DNA of 64,000 nt from Chamaecyparis obtusa (GCA_027943335.1 BSBK01002929.1:1148501-1212500), one strand, 5' to 3'. Counted from the first letter of the stretch, positions 36,577 through 50,536 are shown. Notes: generated from the letters alone by a model not told the origin. Numbers and translations: made by a program.

Positions 36577-38040
36577 TTTTTTCACGCCCGGTGGGACACC
36601 CACCATGCTTTACAACTATATTTTTAGGGGTTTTTGAGCCAAAAACTCACTTTTTCTAGAAAAATCATACTACCCATTGAGAATCCTAGTACAAGTAAAC
36701 TCTTTTGGGGATATTTAATCATATGGGAATATATTTATACTCATGCTATGGATTCCCACTACTTGCATTGGACTTCTGCATATTATTTTTGGCCTTCTAC
36801 AACCCTTCTAGCCCTGTTTACTCGTATCAGGAGTCAAGGATACTCATATGAGCCTTAGTCCTGACTCATACGAGTAAAGACCATAAAATAAACCTCCATT
36901 TTTACTCACATGAAAAATAAGGGGCATGTGTAAGGCCTTAAACTTGGGTTTGTTTGAGTTTTCAGGCTCATTTGGCCTCCCTATTTGCTCCTAATCTTTA
37001 AATTTGTAGGTTCTAACTTGATTTCTTGTAGGTAATCCTTGGAAAATGCATTGATAATCAAAACATAAAGGTCCTAAGACCTACTAACTAACTTTTTAGT
37101 TTAGGAAACATAGGCATCTCTATTCAAGCTTAAAATGAACTCTCACCCAATCTTGAATGCTTAAAATGAATGAATCTACATCTTTTCATAAAGGTTCAAA
37201 AAATCAATTTAACTCACCGTAAAGTGGTCAAAATAAATCTTCATGCTTTGATTATGGTTAAAATAAAATTCATCTAACAAATCTTGTGTGTTTAAATATT
37301 TTAAGTAATCTTCAAAGGCAATCTAGGAAGAATTCATGCTTTGGGCCTAAAACTAAACCCTAGAACTCAATCTTGAATGATCAAGGGAAAGAATAAGAAA
37401 TCTCAATTTGTCTTTTTTAAGCTTAAAGTGAAAAATACAATCTTGAATGACTCTAGCAAATGAACCAAATCAAAATCAAACCATTTCATTTGAGTCCTTA
37501 AGAAAATTCAATCTTGAGTGCACACAGAGAAAAATCAAAGCAAGTCACAATCAAAAGAAAGTTCAATTTGGGATCCTAAAAGCAAATTCAATCTTGAATG
37601 CTAAAAATAAAAATCTTTCAAAACTTTTTCAGAAGCTTTTCTATTTTCAAGGAATGAAAATTTTCATCCTAAACATATGTGCTTGAACATCATAGCATAA
37701 AACACACTTAATCAATTTGGAAATGAACTCTTTTTTATGTGTTTCTAGGAGTTTTCCAAATTTTGCAAATCCTTGTTAATCTAAGTGACATAAAACAATT
37801 GAACTAGGACAAGTTCATTTGTTTTACTTCTAGAAAGGCCTGTCCAAAGAGAAAATTTCTTCCTCTCTGGAGAAGAACCTCAAACTGGTACTTCCCCGAT
37901 CAGTATAAAAACAAAGCGTTGAGAAAACTCTCACTTCATCCACTCAAGCTCGGGCGATGTGTGTTGATGGTAGCCTGAGGTAGGTGAATATCCCTACTAT
38001 TTCAACATTGTCAACTAGGCTCTTAAGTGCATCACTCATG
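36577..38040. other. Leader of the large element, non-coding
   Basis: No long coding frame. From 37140 to 37660 the phrase TCAATCTTGAATG(C/A) recurs at irregular intervals (near 37151, 37370, 37440, 37508 and 37591), an internal low-order repeat. Confidence 0.4.
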
Positions 38041-38863
38041 TACAAACTAATTGGGAGGATGCCACAGATCAAATTAGACATGTGTTAATCAAAGGCTTCC
38101 TGATCTACTCCCAAAGGTATCAAAATCTTTGTGAAAGGACCGATCCAAGTGGTTTCTCAGATCGCCTTAAGATTACTCACCCTTTGTATTCCTTTTTGGG
38201 ATACCAAGCTATGAGAAAAGATTTTGATACTATCCTATCATTAGGTAGTTCTTATTTGATGTGTTTTTGAGGTTTCAAACTTAGTGAAAAACATCTGTTG
38301 AACATACACAAAATGAAGAGTTCTATACACCAAATCTTTTTCCATATCAATCCATTCTTCCAGTTCAGAAATCAACCAATCCTCCAAACTTTTTGTCATC
38401 CTAGGTCCTAATCATGGTCTTCCTATCATCCTTCATCTTTTATGTTCAACATTTTCCTCCTTTCCTCCCCATATCCAAGATTAGCAGAGTCATATTGGTC
38501 ATCCCCCATCCCCTTTCCATCTTCTTCTAGAGTCAGTCTTTCCTCATGTCTTGAGCTTAATCAAAATCCTAGTCTAAGCTTATTAGTCATCCCAATATGA
38601 GCTTTAGCTCCTTCCATCCTCATTCCTCCATCCCCATCCAACTCATCCGCAAGTCAGTATGTCTCAAATCTATTATGATGAGTTTAGTTGTTACATATTT
38701 TCTCCCACTCTATCCTATTCCAATGATGATGAAAGTCTTGTTGATCATTATGACTACATTGAAAACCTTAGAAGCCTTTCTCTAAACACCTTCTAGAATT
38801 GATGAACTACAACTGATTTAGAACCTGATTGAAGAATCTATGATTAGAGATCACTGAGTTGCT
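38041..38863 (+). pseudogene. Gag-like remnant of the large element
   Basis: A frame at 38082-38270 gives ERTDPSGFSDRLKITHPLYS and GYQAMRKDFDTILSLGSSYL. Later, YYDEFSCYIFSPTLSYSNDD and HYDYIENLRSLSLNTF appear near 38670-38790. These look like N-terminal Gag-region protein of a plant LTR element, but no named domain was recognised. Copia A interrupts it at 38864. Confidence 0.45.
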
Positions 38864-40281
38864 TGTTAGATATGACATATGATTAAATCAGTATTATGTT
38901 GTCATTGATGTCAACTAGTTTGACAACACTTATCTTGTAAGTTACTATACCGAACCATCTGTAGTAAGGGAGTGAAAGAGATGAAGTAAAAAAATATCTA
39001 CATGAGGAAGATGGATATGACAGATGAGGATTAAGAATACATTGAGTAACTTATTGATGAGTCTATGACCTTATGATATTAACTTGATTATGTTTCATTC
39101 ATCTATGATGAGGAAAAGAGCTGAAAGACACAAAGCAGTTTTGTCAGTTGATGAAGCATTTTAGTGTACATCGACGATGTGTAGTGTATACCGAGCATAG
39201 TGTAAACTGAGCTTGTGTTCACCGACGCATTTCTGTGTTAACCAAGCAGAACAAAGAAACTAAATGACTAGCTTAGCCCACAAGATTGATGAGCTAGAAA
39301 GTGTATGATTTCAAGGTAATAGATAATGTTTGTTACACAGATCGATGACTAACAAAATTTAGGAAAGATCTAAAGGATTAGAATCAAACATGTTATTGAC
39401 ACAAGTGTTGAGGTATGTTTAAGTGAAAAAATCAACGAAGATGATTAAGCGGCAAAATCTGATGGAGCAAAAGAAAATGGTTTACTTGTCTATATAAGAG
39501 ACTAGAGATTTCATAGTGAAGGTAACGCCAAAAGCAGGAGACTGTAGAATTATCATGTGAACAAGTTTTCATGCATGCCTGATCAAACTAGTTAGTGAGA
39601 ACCGAACTATAGAGTTTTTACTGAGTGACAGGAAGCTATTACCGAGCGATAGTAAGTTACTGAACATTGATTGGAACATAATTGATTTAATGATTAGAGG
39701 ATTGAATGAGCTTAAAATTGATCTGTACATCTGCAATTGAAGTTGTATTAAGGCATATCACCTACTGTTACATTTTAACCATTGTACATAGTCAAATCTC
39801 TTAACCGAGTGGACTAAGAAAGTCTTTTATGTATCATTCATAGAATGAACATTGTTATCCTATCAACCCCAGAGTGACAGCTGGTTGGATGATAATGGTT
39901 GGTCTAAAATCCTCTAACAAGGTCACGCCTAATAGTGTGTTTGTAACCTTTAACAGGGTTGGGTCTTCACCGACCTCACTCCAGAAGAGTGAATATTTTG
40001 GGTTGCCGGTCCCAGGTGGTTTTTCCCTTCACAGGGTTTCCATGTTAAATCTCTTGTGTTATGTGTTGATTGTGATGTTTGGCTAATGTCATATTTACAT
40101 GTTGCATATTTTATTTGATCGATAACTACTATATGTTTTAGACTGGTAATCGGTAAAAGCATAGATAGTATAGTATTTTAAGTTACCGAGTATTAGAAGT
40201 TTTAAGTATTTTTTTTTGGATTATACATTTTGTATTGGGACACTAGATAACTGATTCACCCCCCTCTTAGTTATTCTAACA
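38864..40281 (+). repeat. 5' LTR of copia A
   Basis: 1,418 bp with TG..CA ends. TATA box CTATATAAGAG at 39490-39500. At 39130-39250 a ~22-bp unit beginning GTGT(A/T) and containing ACCGA(G/C) recurs about five times. The stem-loop array lies at 39911-40036. Confidence 0.88.
39911..40036 (+). other. Stem-loop array in copia A LTR
   Basis: Hairpins in order: CCT-CTAACA-AGG (39911-39922), CACGC-CTAATA-GTGTG (39924-39939), AACCT-TTAACA-GGGTT (39945-39960), CACTC-CAGAA-GAGTG (39977-39991) and CCCT-TCAC-AGGG (40025-40036). They lie about 400 nt after the TATA box and 250 nt before the primer-binding site. Confidence 0.7.
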
Positions 40282-40283
40282 AT

Positions 40284-40295
40284 TGGTATCAGAGC
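40284..40295 (+). other. Primer-binding site of copia A
   Basis: TGGTATCAGAGC, 2 bp after the LTR end. Confidence 0.95.
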
Positions 40296-40345
40296 TTTGG
40301 TTGCTTAGAATAGAGTTTTAAGGACTTCAGTACAAAGATCTCAAA

Positions 40346-43300
40346 ATTTATAAGAGGGAAGTGCCAAAGCTGAACAAAGAGAACTTCGTAGTATGGCAAA
40401 GCCGGATGAAGCTGTACATATCTGGAATTAAGAATTCTGCACTAGAATTGATGGAGAATGGCTATATAGAACCGACCGCTAGTCCCCTGACACTTGATCA
40501 ACTAAGAGACATGCATGAACACAATGTTACTATGATGGAGATTGTTGCTGCTTGTATCGATGCTGAATTTGAAGATATTAAAAGTTGCCCTACTGTAAAA
40601 GCCATGTGGGATAAACTTTCTCAAGTTTACAGTGGAGATGTGAATGTCAAAAGAGCAAGAGTAGAAATCTTAAGGGGCAAATTCGATGATATGAAGATGA
40701 AGGAAGGTGAGAATATTGTGCAATACACAAATAGACTAAAATAGGTAGTACATGCTATTAGAGCATCTGATGGAGTTATTAGTGAAGAGACAGTTGTAAG
40801 AAAAGTCCTCAGAACCTTATTGCTAGTTTACGTAATCAAAATATCTGCTATTCATGAAACAAGGTCTGTAGCTGGTAATGTTCTTACACTTGACAATATG
40901 ATTGGTAAACTTACAACCTTTGAATTGAATAACTTTGACAACAGTGTTGTTCCATCTGTGGAATCCACTTTCATGTCTTCTCTGAAGATTGGCAAGTCTA
41001 GCAGGAATAATAAGAATGATGACAGTGATAGCAATACCAATGATGAGCTTAATGAACTTGAAGCTCTTATGGCTAGAAGATTACCTAAAGGTAAAGGAAG
41101 ATATAGAGGTAAGATACCTTTGGCATGCTTTAACTGTAAAGAGGTTGGCCACATTGCTGTTAGATGTCCACATAAGAAAGATGATGAAAAAACTAAAGAC
41201 CGATCTAAAGGAAGCTATGGGAGAAGAGTCAACATAGGCTATCGACACAATAGAGATAACTGAGATAGTTATGATAAAGGCAAAAATGTATGTTACATAG
41301 CCAAAGATAATGAATCTGAATCTGATTTTGATGATGATGTAGAAGTTGTATTTGTTGCTATGAAAGATGACTTAGAGGAAGAAGAAAAATATGTAGAAAC
41401 AACGTTGATCTCTAAAGTTAACAAAAATAATACATGGATCATAGACAATGGCTGTACACATCACATGACTAGTGATAAAGAGAAATTTGATCAACTTGAA
41501 GAATACAATGGAGGATTTGTTAAGATGGGTAATGACATGCCTATATAGTAAGAGGTAAAGGATCCCTGATGATAAATGATATGATAAAATGTGAAAATGC
41601 TTATTAGGTAGATGGACTGAACTATAACTTGTTAAGTGTGGCATAGCTGAACAATTCAGGTCACCGAGTTGCTTTTGAGAGCAAGAAAGTGAAAATATTT
41701 GATGATGGTGGAAGATTAGTTGGAACTGGTGCACAATCAAGAGGTAATCTATTTTATCTTAATAGTGATGAATCTTCTTGCTTGATGATGAAAAATGAAG
41801 ATGCTTGGTTGTGGCATAAAAGGTTATGCCATGTGAATTTTGATAACATGATTAAGATCAGTAAAAGGAAAAAGGTTAGAGGTCTGCCTAACTTGTCAAA
41901 ACTAGATCATGTTATGTGTCATGAATGTCAGAAAGGTAAGATGACTAAATCTAGTTTCAAAAGCAAGGATTACTCAACAAAGAAGATACTTGAGTTGGTT
42001 CATACCGACCTGTGTGGTCCTATGAGAACTCAGAGTTATTATGGTGATAGATACTTTATTCTTTTTGTTGATGACTATACTAGATTGATGACTGTTATGT
42101 TCTTGAAAGAAAAATCTGAAGCATTTAAGATGTTTAAGTGGTATAAAGCAAAGGTAGAAAAAGAGACTGGTAAAGAATTGAAATGCCTAAGATCTTCTAG
42201 AGGAGGTGAATTTATCTCTGATGAATTTACTAATTTCTATAATGAGCATGGTATTAAAAGATAGGTCTTTGCACTAAGGACACCTCAGCAGAATGGGATT
42301 GTTGAAAGAAGGAATAGGTCAATAGTTGACTGTGCAAGAACACTGATCCTACAAAAGAATGTTGCTCAGACATACTGGAGGGAAGTTGTCAATACAACTG
42401 TTTATGTTTTGAACTGAGTACAACTAAAGAAGGACACTAAAAAGACACCATATGAGTTTTGGTTTGGACACAAACCTACTATAAGTTATTTCAGGATTTT
42501 TGGAAGCAAATGTTTTATTCTAAAAGATTAGAGAAATGGGAAGTTTGACTCAAAAGGTGATGAAGGGATATTTCTAGGATATTCCAGTAAAAGCAAAGCA
42601 TATAAGTGTCTGAATAAAACTACTAATAAAATGATTGAAAGTACTAATGTCTAAGTTGATGAGTTTGATGAAAAGAATGTAGAAGAAAGTACAAAGGAAC
42701 CAGAAGATTATGGTAGATTCACTTACATTGAACACCCAGAGTATCTACCGAAGCCGCAGCCTATGATAATCAGTCAGTAGGAAAACAATACAGAAGAATG
42801 GGAAAGATAAACCGACAAGTAGGATGGACCTACCGAGCAAGCAAATGAACCTGCATAGGATGAACAAGAAAGAACAGACAGAGTATTGGCAAAATTTTTC
42901 AGGAGATGTCATCATGTGAGACACAAATTATTAGAGATAGACAAGCTGGCATGCAAACAAGGAGTAAAGCAAGACAAGGTACATGTCTAGTTTGTGATTA
43001 TGAACTGAAAAATGTAAAATTTGCATTAGAAAATGATGAATGGGTTAATGAAATGAAAGAGGAAATAGAGAAAATAGAGAAGAACAAAACCTGGACCTTA
43101 GTACCCCGATCGAAAAATAAAAATGTTATCGGTACTAACTGGATATTCAAGAACAAGCTGAATGAAAATTGTGAGGTAACAAGGAACAAAGCTAGATTGG
43201 TATGCAAGGGATATGCACAAGAGGAAGGAATTTATTATGGTGAAACATTTGCACCTGTTGCTAGATTAGAAGGAGTTAGAATGCTACTTGCATATGCTAC

Positions 43301-43744
43301 ACACAAGAAATTCAAAGTTTATCAAATGGATGTTAAGTCAGCATTTCTGAAAGGAATACTTGAAGAAGAAGTCTACATAGAACAACCAGAAGGGTTCGTT
43401 GATCCAGACAACAAAGACATGGTATGTAGATTACATAAAGCTTTGTATGGTTTGAAGCAAGCACTAAGAACCTGATATGAGAGGTTACATACTTATTTGT
43501 TAAGTATTGGATTTGTTAGAACTAGTGAGAATAATAATTTGTATATGAAAGGAGATACTGATGATACTATTCGTATTGCTAAGATATTTTTGGATGATAT
43601 TATTTTTGGAGGTCAAGATAACATATGCAAATCTTTTGCTGATGAGATGAGAAAAGAAATTGAAATGTCTATGTTTGGAGAGATTAAGTTCTTTCTAGGA
43701 CTACAAGTGATTCAACAGAATGATGGGATATTCATCTCACAATC
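40346..43744 (+). pseudogene. Copia A Gag-Pol polyprotein, decayed and truncated
   Basis: The codon at the position of copia C's ATG (encoding .YK.EVPKLNKENF) reads ATT at 40346-40348, so the start is lost. Gag (UBN2-like) runs to about 41330 with zinc knuckle CFNCKEVGHIAVRC; a TAG lies at 40742. Protease site WIIDNGCTHHMTSDK near 41434. Integrase has HTDLCGPM and QNGIVERRNR, but the second catalytic Asp region reads LRSSRGGEF instead of LRSDRGGEF. Reverse transcriptase (42906 on) has [32 protein letters not shown] and the active site FLDDIIFGG near 43590. There are many stops. The sequence ends about 50 residues after that site. Confidence 0.92.
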
Positions 43745-44580
43745 CACCATTGATTATACCCATCCACATCCATCATCCACCATTCCTCCTTTATCACCCC
43801 ATCTATTGATCCTCTTCCATCTATCCCATCTATTGATCCTTTTACATCTATCCCATCCATTGATCCCCTTCCATCTCCTAGCATTATTGAGTCCCTTCCA
43901 TCCATTGACTCCATCCAATTCCCATCCACATCTCCTTCTCCTAGCATTATCCAAACCACATCCAATAAACCTCAAAAGTTCACCCTTCCTCTCTACATAA
44001 TAATAGCATAATCTCCCATCATTTCATCCACTCCATCTAAAGAATCCATCCATACATCCCCCATCACACCATCTAAAATAATCCAATCATGCCAAGATCT
44101 TATCCAAAAGCATGTTGAAGAATCTATCAACCTAAATCAAGATCCTACCCCTTCACTTCCTCCATCTCACGATCCATCGACATCCATACCTCCAACTCAA
44201 GATTCTACCATCCCACTTCTGCCAACTCAAGATCCTACTATCCCTTCACTTCCTCTATTGCATGATCCATTGCTCCCATCCATTAATCTATCTCAAGATC
44301 CATCACCATCCTCCAATCCTAGTCAAGAATATATCATCCCATCCTTTCCACTTGATGATCCTCTAACACCTATCCCATGACCATCACTCTATCTCCTTGG
44401 TCCACTTATATTTGTCAATAGTGGCCCACTCAAAGAAGAAGAAATAAGTTTCATGTCTTCCACCCTGGTACCTAAAAATGGATGTTTATCTTATTCGCCA
44501 AGTCATTAATATCCTCACTTGGATAAAATGCTCACAAAATGGAATTATCAAGGAAAAGCTTTAGGCACTCATGAACAAGG
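43745..44580 (+). pseudogene. Outer element: Pro/Ser/Ile-rich ORF remnant, left part
   Basis: One frame reads through repeats such as DPLPSIPSIDPFTSIPSIDP and PTQDSTIPLLPTQDPTIPSL, with stops near 44009 and 44378, and ends near GKALGTHEQG at the copia B insertion. It is low-complexity, disordered-type protein of the outer element, probably Gag-related. No domain was recognised. Confidence 0.45.
44576..44580. repeat. Target-site duplication of copia B, left copy
   Basis: CAAGG, identical to 51818-51822, directly before the LTR start. Confidence 0.92.
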
Positions 44581-44665
44581 TGTTGGATACAATTGTCTGA
44601 AGGACATTGTTGGATTAACTATGTGTTGTCTTTGATGTCATACAAATGTCATATCAATTATCATT

Positions 44666-44790
44666 CTCAGTATCTACCAAGTTCAGTCGGTCAGCTAAGA
44701 GGTTCTCAATATCTACCGAGTTCAGTCGGTCAGCTAAGCGGTTCTCAGTATCTACCGAGTTCAGTCGATCAGCTAGGTAGTTTTTAGTGT
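44666..44790. repeat. 39-bp tandem repeat, three copies (5' LTR)
   Basis: Unit: TATCTACCGAGTTCAGTCGG then TCAGCTAAGCGGTTCTCAG. The 3' LTR has five copies (50636-50830), so the array changed length after insertion. Confidence 0.9.
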
Positions 44791-45062
44791 CTAAAGAAAA
44801 CATGACAGGATAACAGTGTTAACCGAGCCTCTTCGGTTATCGAAGGAAAATCAGTGGTTATCGAGCTCTCTCGGTCTCCAAAGGATGTTGTAGAATTCAC
44901 TGTGGTTACCGAGTTCTCTCGGTCACCAAAGGAAATCTTTTCAGGATTAATGTTTACCGAGCAAGGTCGACCCTTTCAAAGAATTTTGTTATTACAATTT
45001 GTTTATCCTAGTCGACTGTTATAATAATTATTAGTGCCGACTTGACAATCTAAATGATTATG

Positions 45063-45241
<179 letters not shown>

Positions 45242-45490
45242 CAAATGGTGAATAAAAGCAACAGCATGCATAAATCATTTTTGAAGAAAGGTTTGTGAAA
45301 ATTTTGAAGGATGGTCAGATATCCTTGAGGAGCAGAAAAGATTTAATTGATCAGTAAGGATCTAGTGAAACAGAACAGAGATCTATGTTCAGCAATTTAG
45401 TTGCAGGTCATTTCATTGTTACTCTCTAGTAATTGTATCGGTGATATCAAAATCTCTTAACCGAGTTGGTTTAACAACCATTTTGTAAAT

Positions 45491-45691
45491 CCTATAACAA
45501 GGTGACAGTTCTATTGAATTGTTTCAAGACCTCTTACAAGGCCACTCCTAGCAGGGTGATTAAATCCTCTAACAAGGTCACACCTAACAGTGTGTTTTGT
45601 AACCTTTTATTGGGTTGGCTTCTAACCGAGCATCACTTCAAAAGAGTGAAAAATAGTAACTAGTTACATTGGTGGTTTTTCCCATATTGGG
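45491..45691 (+). other. Stem-loop array in copia B 5' LTR
   Basis: Hairpins: CCT-ATAACA-AGG (45491), ACAGTTC-TATT-GAATTGT (45505), CCT-CTTACA-AGG (45530), CACTC-CTAGCA-GGGTG (45543), CCT-CTAACA-AGG (45566), CACAC-CTAACA-GTGTG (45579), AACCT-TTTATT-GGGTT (45601), CACTT-CAAAA-GAGTG (45634) and CCCA-TAT-TGGG (45681). The 3' LTR copy is at 51378-51578. Confidence 0.7.
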
Positions 45692-45933
45692 TTTCCACGA
45701 TAAATCTGGTGTCTCTTGTGTTCATGTTACTTTCTTTATTAATCAGTGATGAATGCTTAAAAATAGTTTAACTATTACACACTTCATGGATCATGTTTTC
45801 AGCATTTCTCTGTATATTTACAGAGTGGCATAGTAAATAATTTGTTAAGATATTTAAGGGATCAGTGGTAATATTTTTGTGGTTAACTGATTCACCCCCC
45901 CCTCTTATTTACTGCATCTATATTTCCAACAAT

Positions 45934-45945
45934 TGGTATCAGAGC
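45934..45945 (+). other. Primer-binding site of copia B
   Basis: TGGTATCAGAGC, 2 bp after the 5' LTR. Confidence 0.96.
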
Positions 45946-45993
45946 TTTTGGTGCTTGTAGGAAGGGTTTCAAGGACCTAAGCTAAAGATCAGG

Positions 45994-48900
45994 ATGTCTT
46001 ACAAAAGAGAAATTCCAAGACTTAACAGAAATAACTTTTCAGCATGGCAAGGTCTCATGAGATTACATTTGGCTTCCATTGGTGATTTAGGATGCAAATA
46101 TATTGATCAAGAATATACAATTCCTACTGGCACATTAACTGTTGAAGACATTGTAGAGAAAAAGAACCATAACACTATGATGATAGACATTGCATCAACT
46201 CTTAGCTATGAAGAATTTGATGAAATCAAAGACTACACAACTGCTCATGAAATGTGGAACAAGCTGAAGAAAATCTATGGTGGTGATGACAATGTAAAGA
46301 GAGCCAAAGCAGAAAGCCTAAGAGGACAGTTTGATCAAATGAAAATGAGAGAAGAAGAAAACATTGCAAAATATGTTGAAAGGATCAAGACAAGTGTTAG
46401 TGCAATCAGAGCTTCTAGAGGAAAAATTGATGATGAAACGGTTATAAGTAAGGTTCTTAGAACATTACTCCCTATTTCTGCAATAAGAGTCTCTGCTATT
46501 CAAGAAAGAAGATGTGAAGAAAATCACAATATAACTTTGGATGCCTTAGTTGGAAGACTGACAGCCTTTGAACTGGATAACTATGACAACTATGTTCCAA
46601 CTTCTAAAAATATTGAATCAGCTTTTGAGGCCAAACTTTCACTCAAGAAAGGGAAGAAAATCCAATCAAAAAGTGAAGAAGAATCAGAAGAAAGTTCTGA
46701 TAGCGATCTTGAAGTTATTGAAGCATTACTTGCAAAGAAGTATTCAAGAGGCAAAGGAAAATACAGAGGTAAAACTCCTTTAATCTATTTTTCATGTGAA
46801 GAAATTGGTCATATTGCAGCTAGGTGTCCAAACAAGCAAAGCAAAGATGAGAAGAAAAATTACAAGTACAATGGCAAGAAAAATTTCAAATCATTCAAGG
46901 ATAAAGGTAAGAAAACATGTTTCTTAGCTAAAGATTCAGATGATAGTGAAGAAGAAATTTTTTTCATTGCTATAAAAGATGAATCCGATAATGATGAAGA
47001 TGAGATGGCACTTATCTCTCATATAAGAAAGAATGATACATGGATTATAGACAGTGGATGTTCACATCATATGACTGGTGACAAGACCAAGTTTGAACAC
47101 TTTGAAAACTTTGATGGTGGTAATGTAAGGTTTGGAAATAATGAACCCTGTTGTATAAAAGGAAAGGGATGAATTTCATTAACCAAAGAACTTATATGTG
47201 ATAATGCATATTGGGTCAAAGGACTAAAGCATAATCTTCTAAGTGTAGCATAGCTAATCAACATTGGATTCAAGGTTGAATTCATGAATGGCAAAGCGAG
47301 ACTGCTGGATGACAAAGGAAAACTGATAGGATCAGGCTAACAAACCAAAGGTAACCTATTTTATCTTGATCTTGGTGATTACTCATGTTTTATTGCTCAA
47401 ATTGAAGAAAGTTGGTTATGGCACAAAAGGTTATGTCATGTAAATTTTGACAACATGATAAAAATAAGCAAATTCAAGAAAGTAAGAGGTATTCCTACTT
47501 TGAAGAAACTTGATGTTGGTCTATGCAAGAATTGTCAAATTGGTAAAATGGGAAAGTCTAGTTTCAAAAGTAAAACTATCAATTTGAAGATATTTTGGAA
47601 ATTGTGCATACTGATTTATGTGGACCTATTGGAATTGAGAGCTATACCAGAGAAATTTTTTTTATTCTCTTTGTTGATGATTATTCTAGAATGATGACTG
47701 TTATGTATTTAAGAGAAAAGTCTGAAGCATTTGAGAAGTTCAAATGGTATTTAGCAAGAGTAGAAAAAGAAATAAGAAAAAGAATAAAATGCTTGAGATC
47801 AGACAGAGGTGGTGAATTCATCTCCCATGAATTGAATAATTTTTTCATTGAAAGAGGAATCAAAAGACAGGTATCAGCCCCGAGAACTCCTGAGCAGAAT
47901 GGAATAGCTGAAAGAAGGAACAGATCTATCATGGACTGTGCAAGGACTCTAATGATTGAAAATAACATTGCTATGAAATACTGGAAGGAAGCTATCAGCA
48001 CTGCAGTTCATACCTTGAACCGAGTACAACTGAGAAAAGACACATTCAAAACTCCATATGAGCTATGGTATGGCTACAAACCAAATGTAAGTTACCTAAA
48101 AGTATTTGGTAGTAAATGTTACATCTTGAAAGAATCTAGAAAAGGAAAATTTGATGTAAAAAGTGATGAAGGAATATTTTTGGGATATTCTTGCAAAAGT
48201 AAGGCATATAGATGTCTAAATTTGTCTACTCACAAAATCATAGAAAGTGTACATGTGAGAATTGATGAGTTTGCAGAAAAGATTGAAGAAGAAAGCAAAA
48301 AGGAACCAGAGGACTATAAAAAATTTGTTTACATTGAACCTGATACATTGCCAGACACATGTAAGGAGACTACATCTACCGAGCCCAGTATAGTAACCGA
48401 GTCACAAGAAGAAGTTCTAACCGATTCACAAAGTACCGAGTCTCAGTCTGAAGCTACCGAGCAAGTATCTACCAAGCTCGAGCAATCTGAACCTGAAGAT
48501 GAAGAAGATGAAAATGTAACTCATTCAGGAAGCAAGGAACCTGTATTAGCCAAGTACATCAAAAAGCATCATAAACCAGATCAGATTATTGGAAACAAAT
48601 CAGATAGTACTATGACAAGAAGTAAACTAAAAGGTACATGTTTATTTGCTGATTTTGAACCTAAAAATGTCAAAGATGCATTAGAAAATGAAAGTTGGAT
48701 TGAGGCTATGAATGAAGAAATAGAGAAAATAGAGAAAAATAAGACATGGACTCTTGTACCTAGGCCTAAAGATAAAAATGTAATTGGGACAAAATGGGTA
48801 TTCAGAAATAAGTTGAATGAAGATGGTTAAGTATCAAGAAACAAAGCAAGATTGGTATGTAAAGGATATTCTCAAGAAGAAGGAATAGATTATGGAGAGA

Positions 48901-50195
48901 CTTTTGCTCCCATTGCAAGATTAGAAGGTGTGAGGACTTTACTTGCATATGCAACACATAAAGGATTTAAGGTATATCAGATGGATATCAAATCTACTTT
49001 TCTCAATGGTATTCTTGAGGAAGAAGTCTACATTGAGCAACCTGAAGGTTTTATTGATCCAGACAAAAGGGATATGGTCTGCAAATTACACAAAGCATTG
49101 TATGGTCTGAAACAAGCTCCTAGAGCATGGTATGAAAGATTACATAACTATCTTACTCAGATTAATTTCAAAAGGGCTAATGACAACAACAATTTATACA
49201 TCAAAGAAGGATCAGATAACAAAATTGTTTTGGCAGAAATATTTGTGGATGATACTGTGTTTACAGGAAATGATGATCAGTGCAAATAATTTTCAGAGCT
49301 TATGAACAAAGAATTTGAAATGTCTATGTTTGGTCAGATAAAATTCTTTGTTGGACTTCAGATTCAGCAGAACAAAAATGGTATCTACATTACTCAGTCT
49401 AAATATATCAGGGAAATACTTAAGAAATTTGGTATGGAAGACTCAAAACCAGTTGGTACACCCATGTGTACTGGACTGAAGCTTACCAAAGATGATGATT
49501 CAAAAGAAGTAGATCAAACCTTATACAGATCAATGATTGGAAAATTACAGTATGTAGTACACACAAGGCCTGATATTACCTTAGCAGTTGGAATAGTGGC
49601 AAGATTCTCGACTAAACCCAGAGAAAATCACATGATGGCAATCAAAAGAATCTTTAGGTATTTAAGGGGAACTAAAGATTATGGCTTGTGGTATAAATTT
49701 GGAGGAAATTTGGATTGAAAAGTGTTTACTGATGCTGATTGGGTAGGAAACATTGATGACATAAAGAGTACAAGTGGTGGAGCATTCTTTCTTGGCAAGA
49801 GGTTAGTATCTTGGACTAGTAAAAAGCAAAATTGCACATCCCAGTCCACAGCAAAAGCATAATATGTTACTGTAGTAGTAAACTACTCTAATATCATATG
49901 GTTTAAACAGCTTTTGGAAGGCATGAAGGTTGAGATCAAAGAACCAGTTGTTATGTTTTGTGATAATACAAGTGCAATAAATATTTCAAAGAATCCAGTA
50001 ATGCATTCCAAAACCAAGCACATTGCAATTAAATATCACTTTGTCAGAGAATTGGTGCAGGACAAGGAAATCAGATTGGAATCCATTCATACAAAAGAAA
50101 AAATTACAGATATCTTCACCAAACCACTACCTAAGGATGCATTCTTGTATCTAAGAGGCAAGTTAGGGGTCACTCCCTTGTCCGAGGTCCACTAA
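45994..50195 (+). pseudogene. Copia B Gag-Pol polyprotein
   Basis: ATG 45994 (MSYKREIPRLNRNNFSAWQG). UBN2-type Gag; the zinc knuckle reads YFSCEEIGHIAARC, so its first Cys is Tyr. Protease WIIDSGCSHHMTGDK near 47041. Integrase has all three catalytic residues in context (HTDLCGP, LRSDRGGEF, QNGIAERRNR). A disordered linker rich in TE/SE follows (48370-48530). Reverse transcriptase has [20 protein letters not shown] and FVDDTVFTG. RNase H (FTDADWVGN, FCDNTSAINISKNP) ends at SEVH, 50193-50195. Breaks: TGA 47170, TAG 47252, TAA 47338, a frameshift near 47590, TAA 48828, TAA 49287, TGA 49717 and TAA 49860. About 1,400 codons, normal length for a copia. Confidence 0.96.
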
Positions 50196-50536
50196 ATAAA
50201 GTTTTAGTGATGCATCAACCAGAACATGTTGAAGATCAATCAGTTGATGTAGCATAGTCAGGGAATCATTGCATATGAATCAGTACATAAGGTACATTGA
50301 TATTTATCAAAATTGTGCAAGTTGTCTTTGGCATGTGTTGTCAAAGAGGGAGAGTTTGCTGTCATTTCAAGAAATTTCTAAGAAGAATAATTTGAAAAGT
50401 TAAGAGGGAGAGTTCTCAGTCAGAGAAAGAAGGTTGAAGATGATGGGAATCAGAATGAAGCTAAGGATATGTTTCTTACTCTTGGTTTCTCTAAGAAATT
50501 TCATTGTGCTATGACATGTTGTGTTGCCATCAATGC
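50196..50536 (+). other. Copia B 3' untranslated internal region
   Basis: Between the Gag-Pol stop and the polypurine tract. It includes AAAGAGGGAGAGTTTGCTG near 50345, which looks like a second, upstream polypurine tract. No coding signal. Confidence 0.6.

Larger units (their letters stand above)
38864..43744 (+). mobile_element. Copia A: 5' LTR and truncated Gag-Pol
   Basis: The 5' LTR starts TGTTAGATATG at 38864 and ends at 40281. The element continues through most of Gag-Pol and stops abruptly near 43744 inside reverse transcriptase, where proline/serine-rich sequence of the outer element resumes. RNase H, polypurine tract and 3' LTR are missing, so no target duplication can be checked. 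It is a relative of copias B and C. Confidence 0.9.
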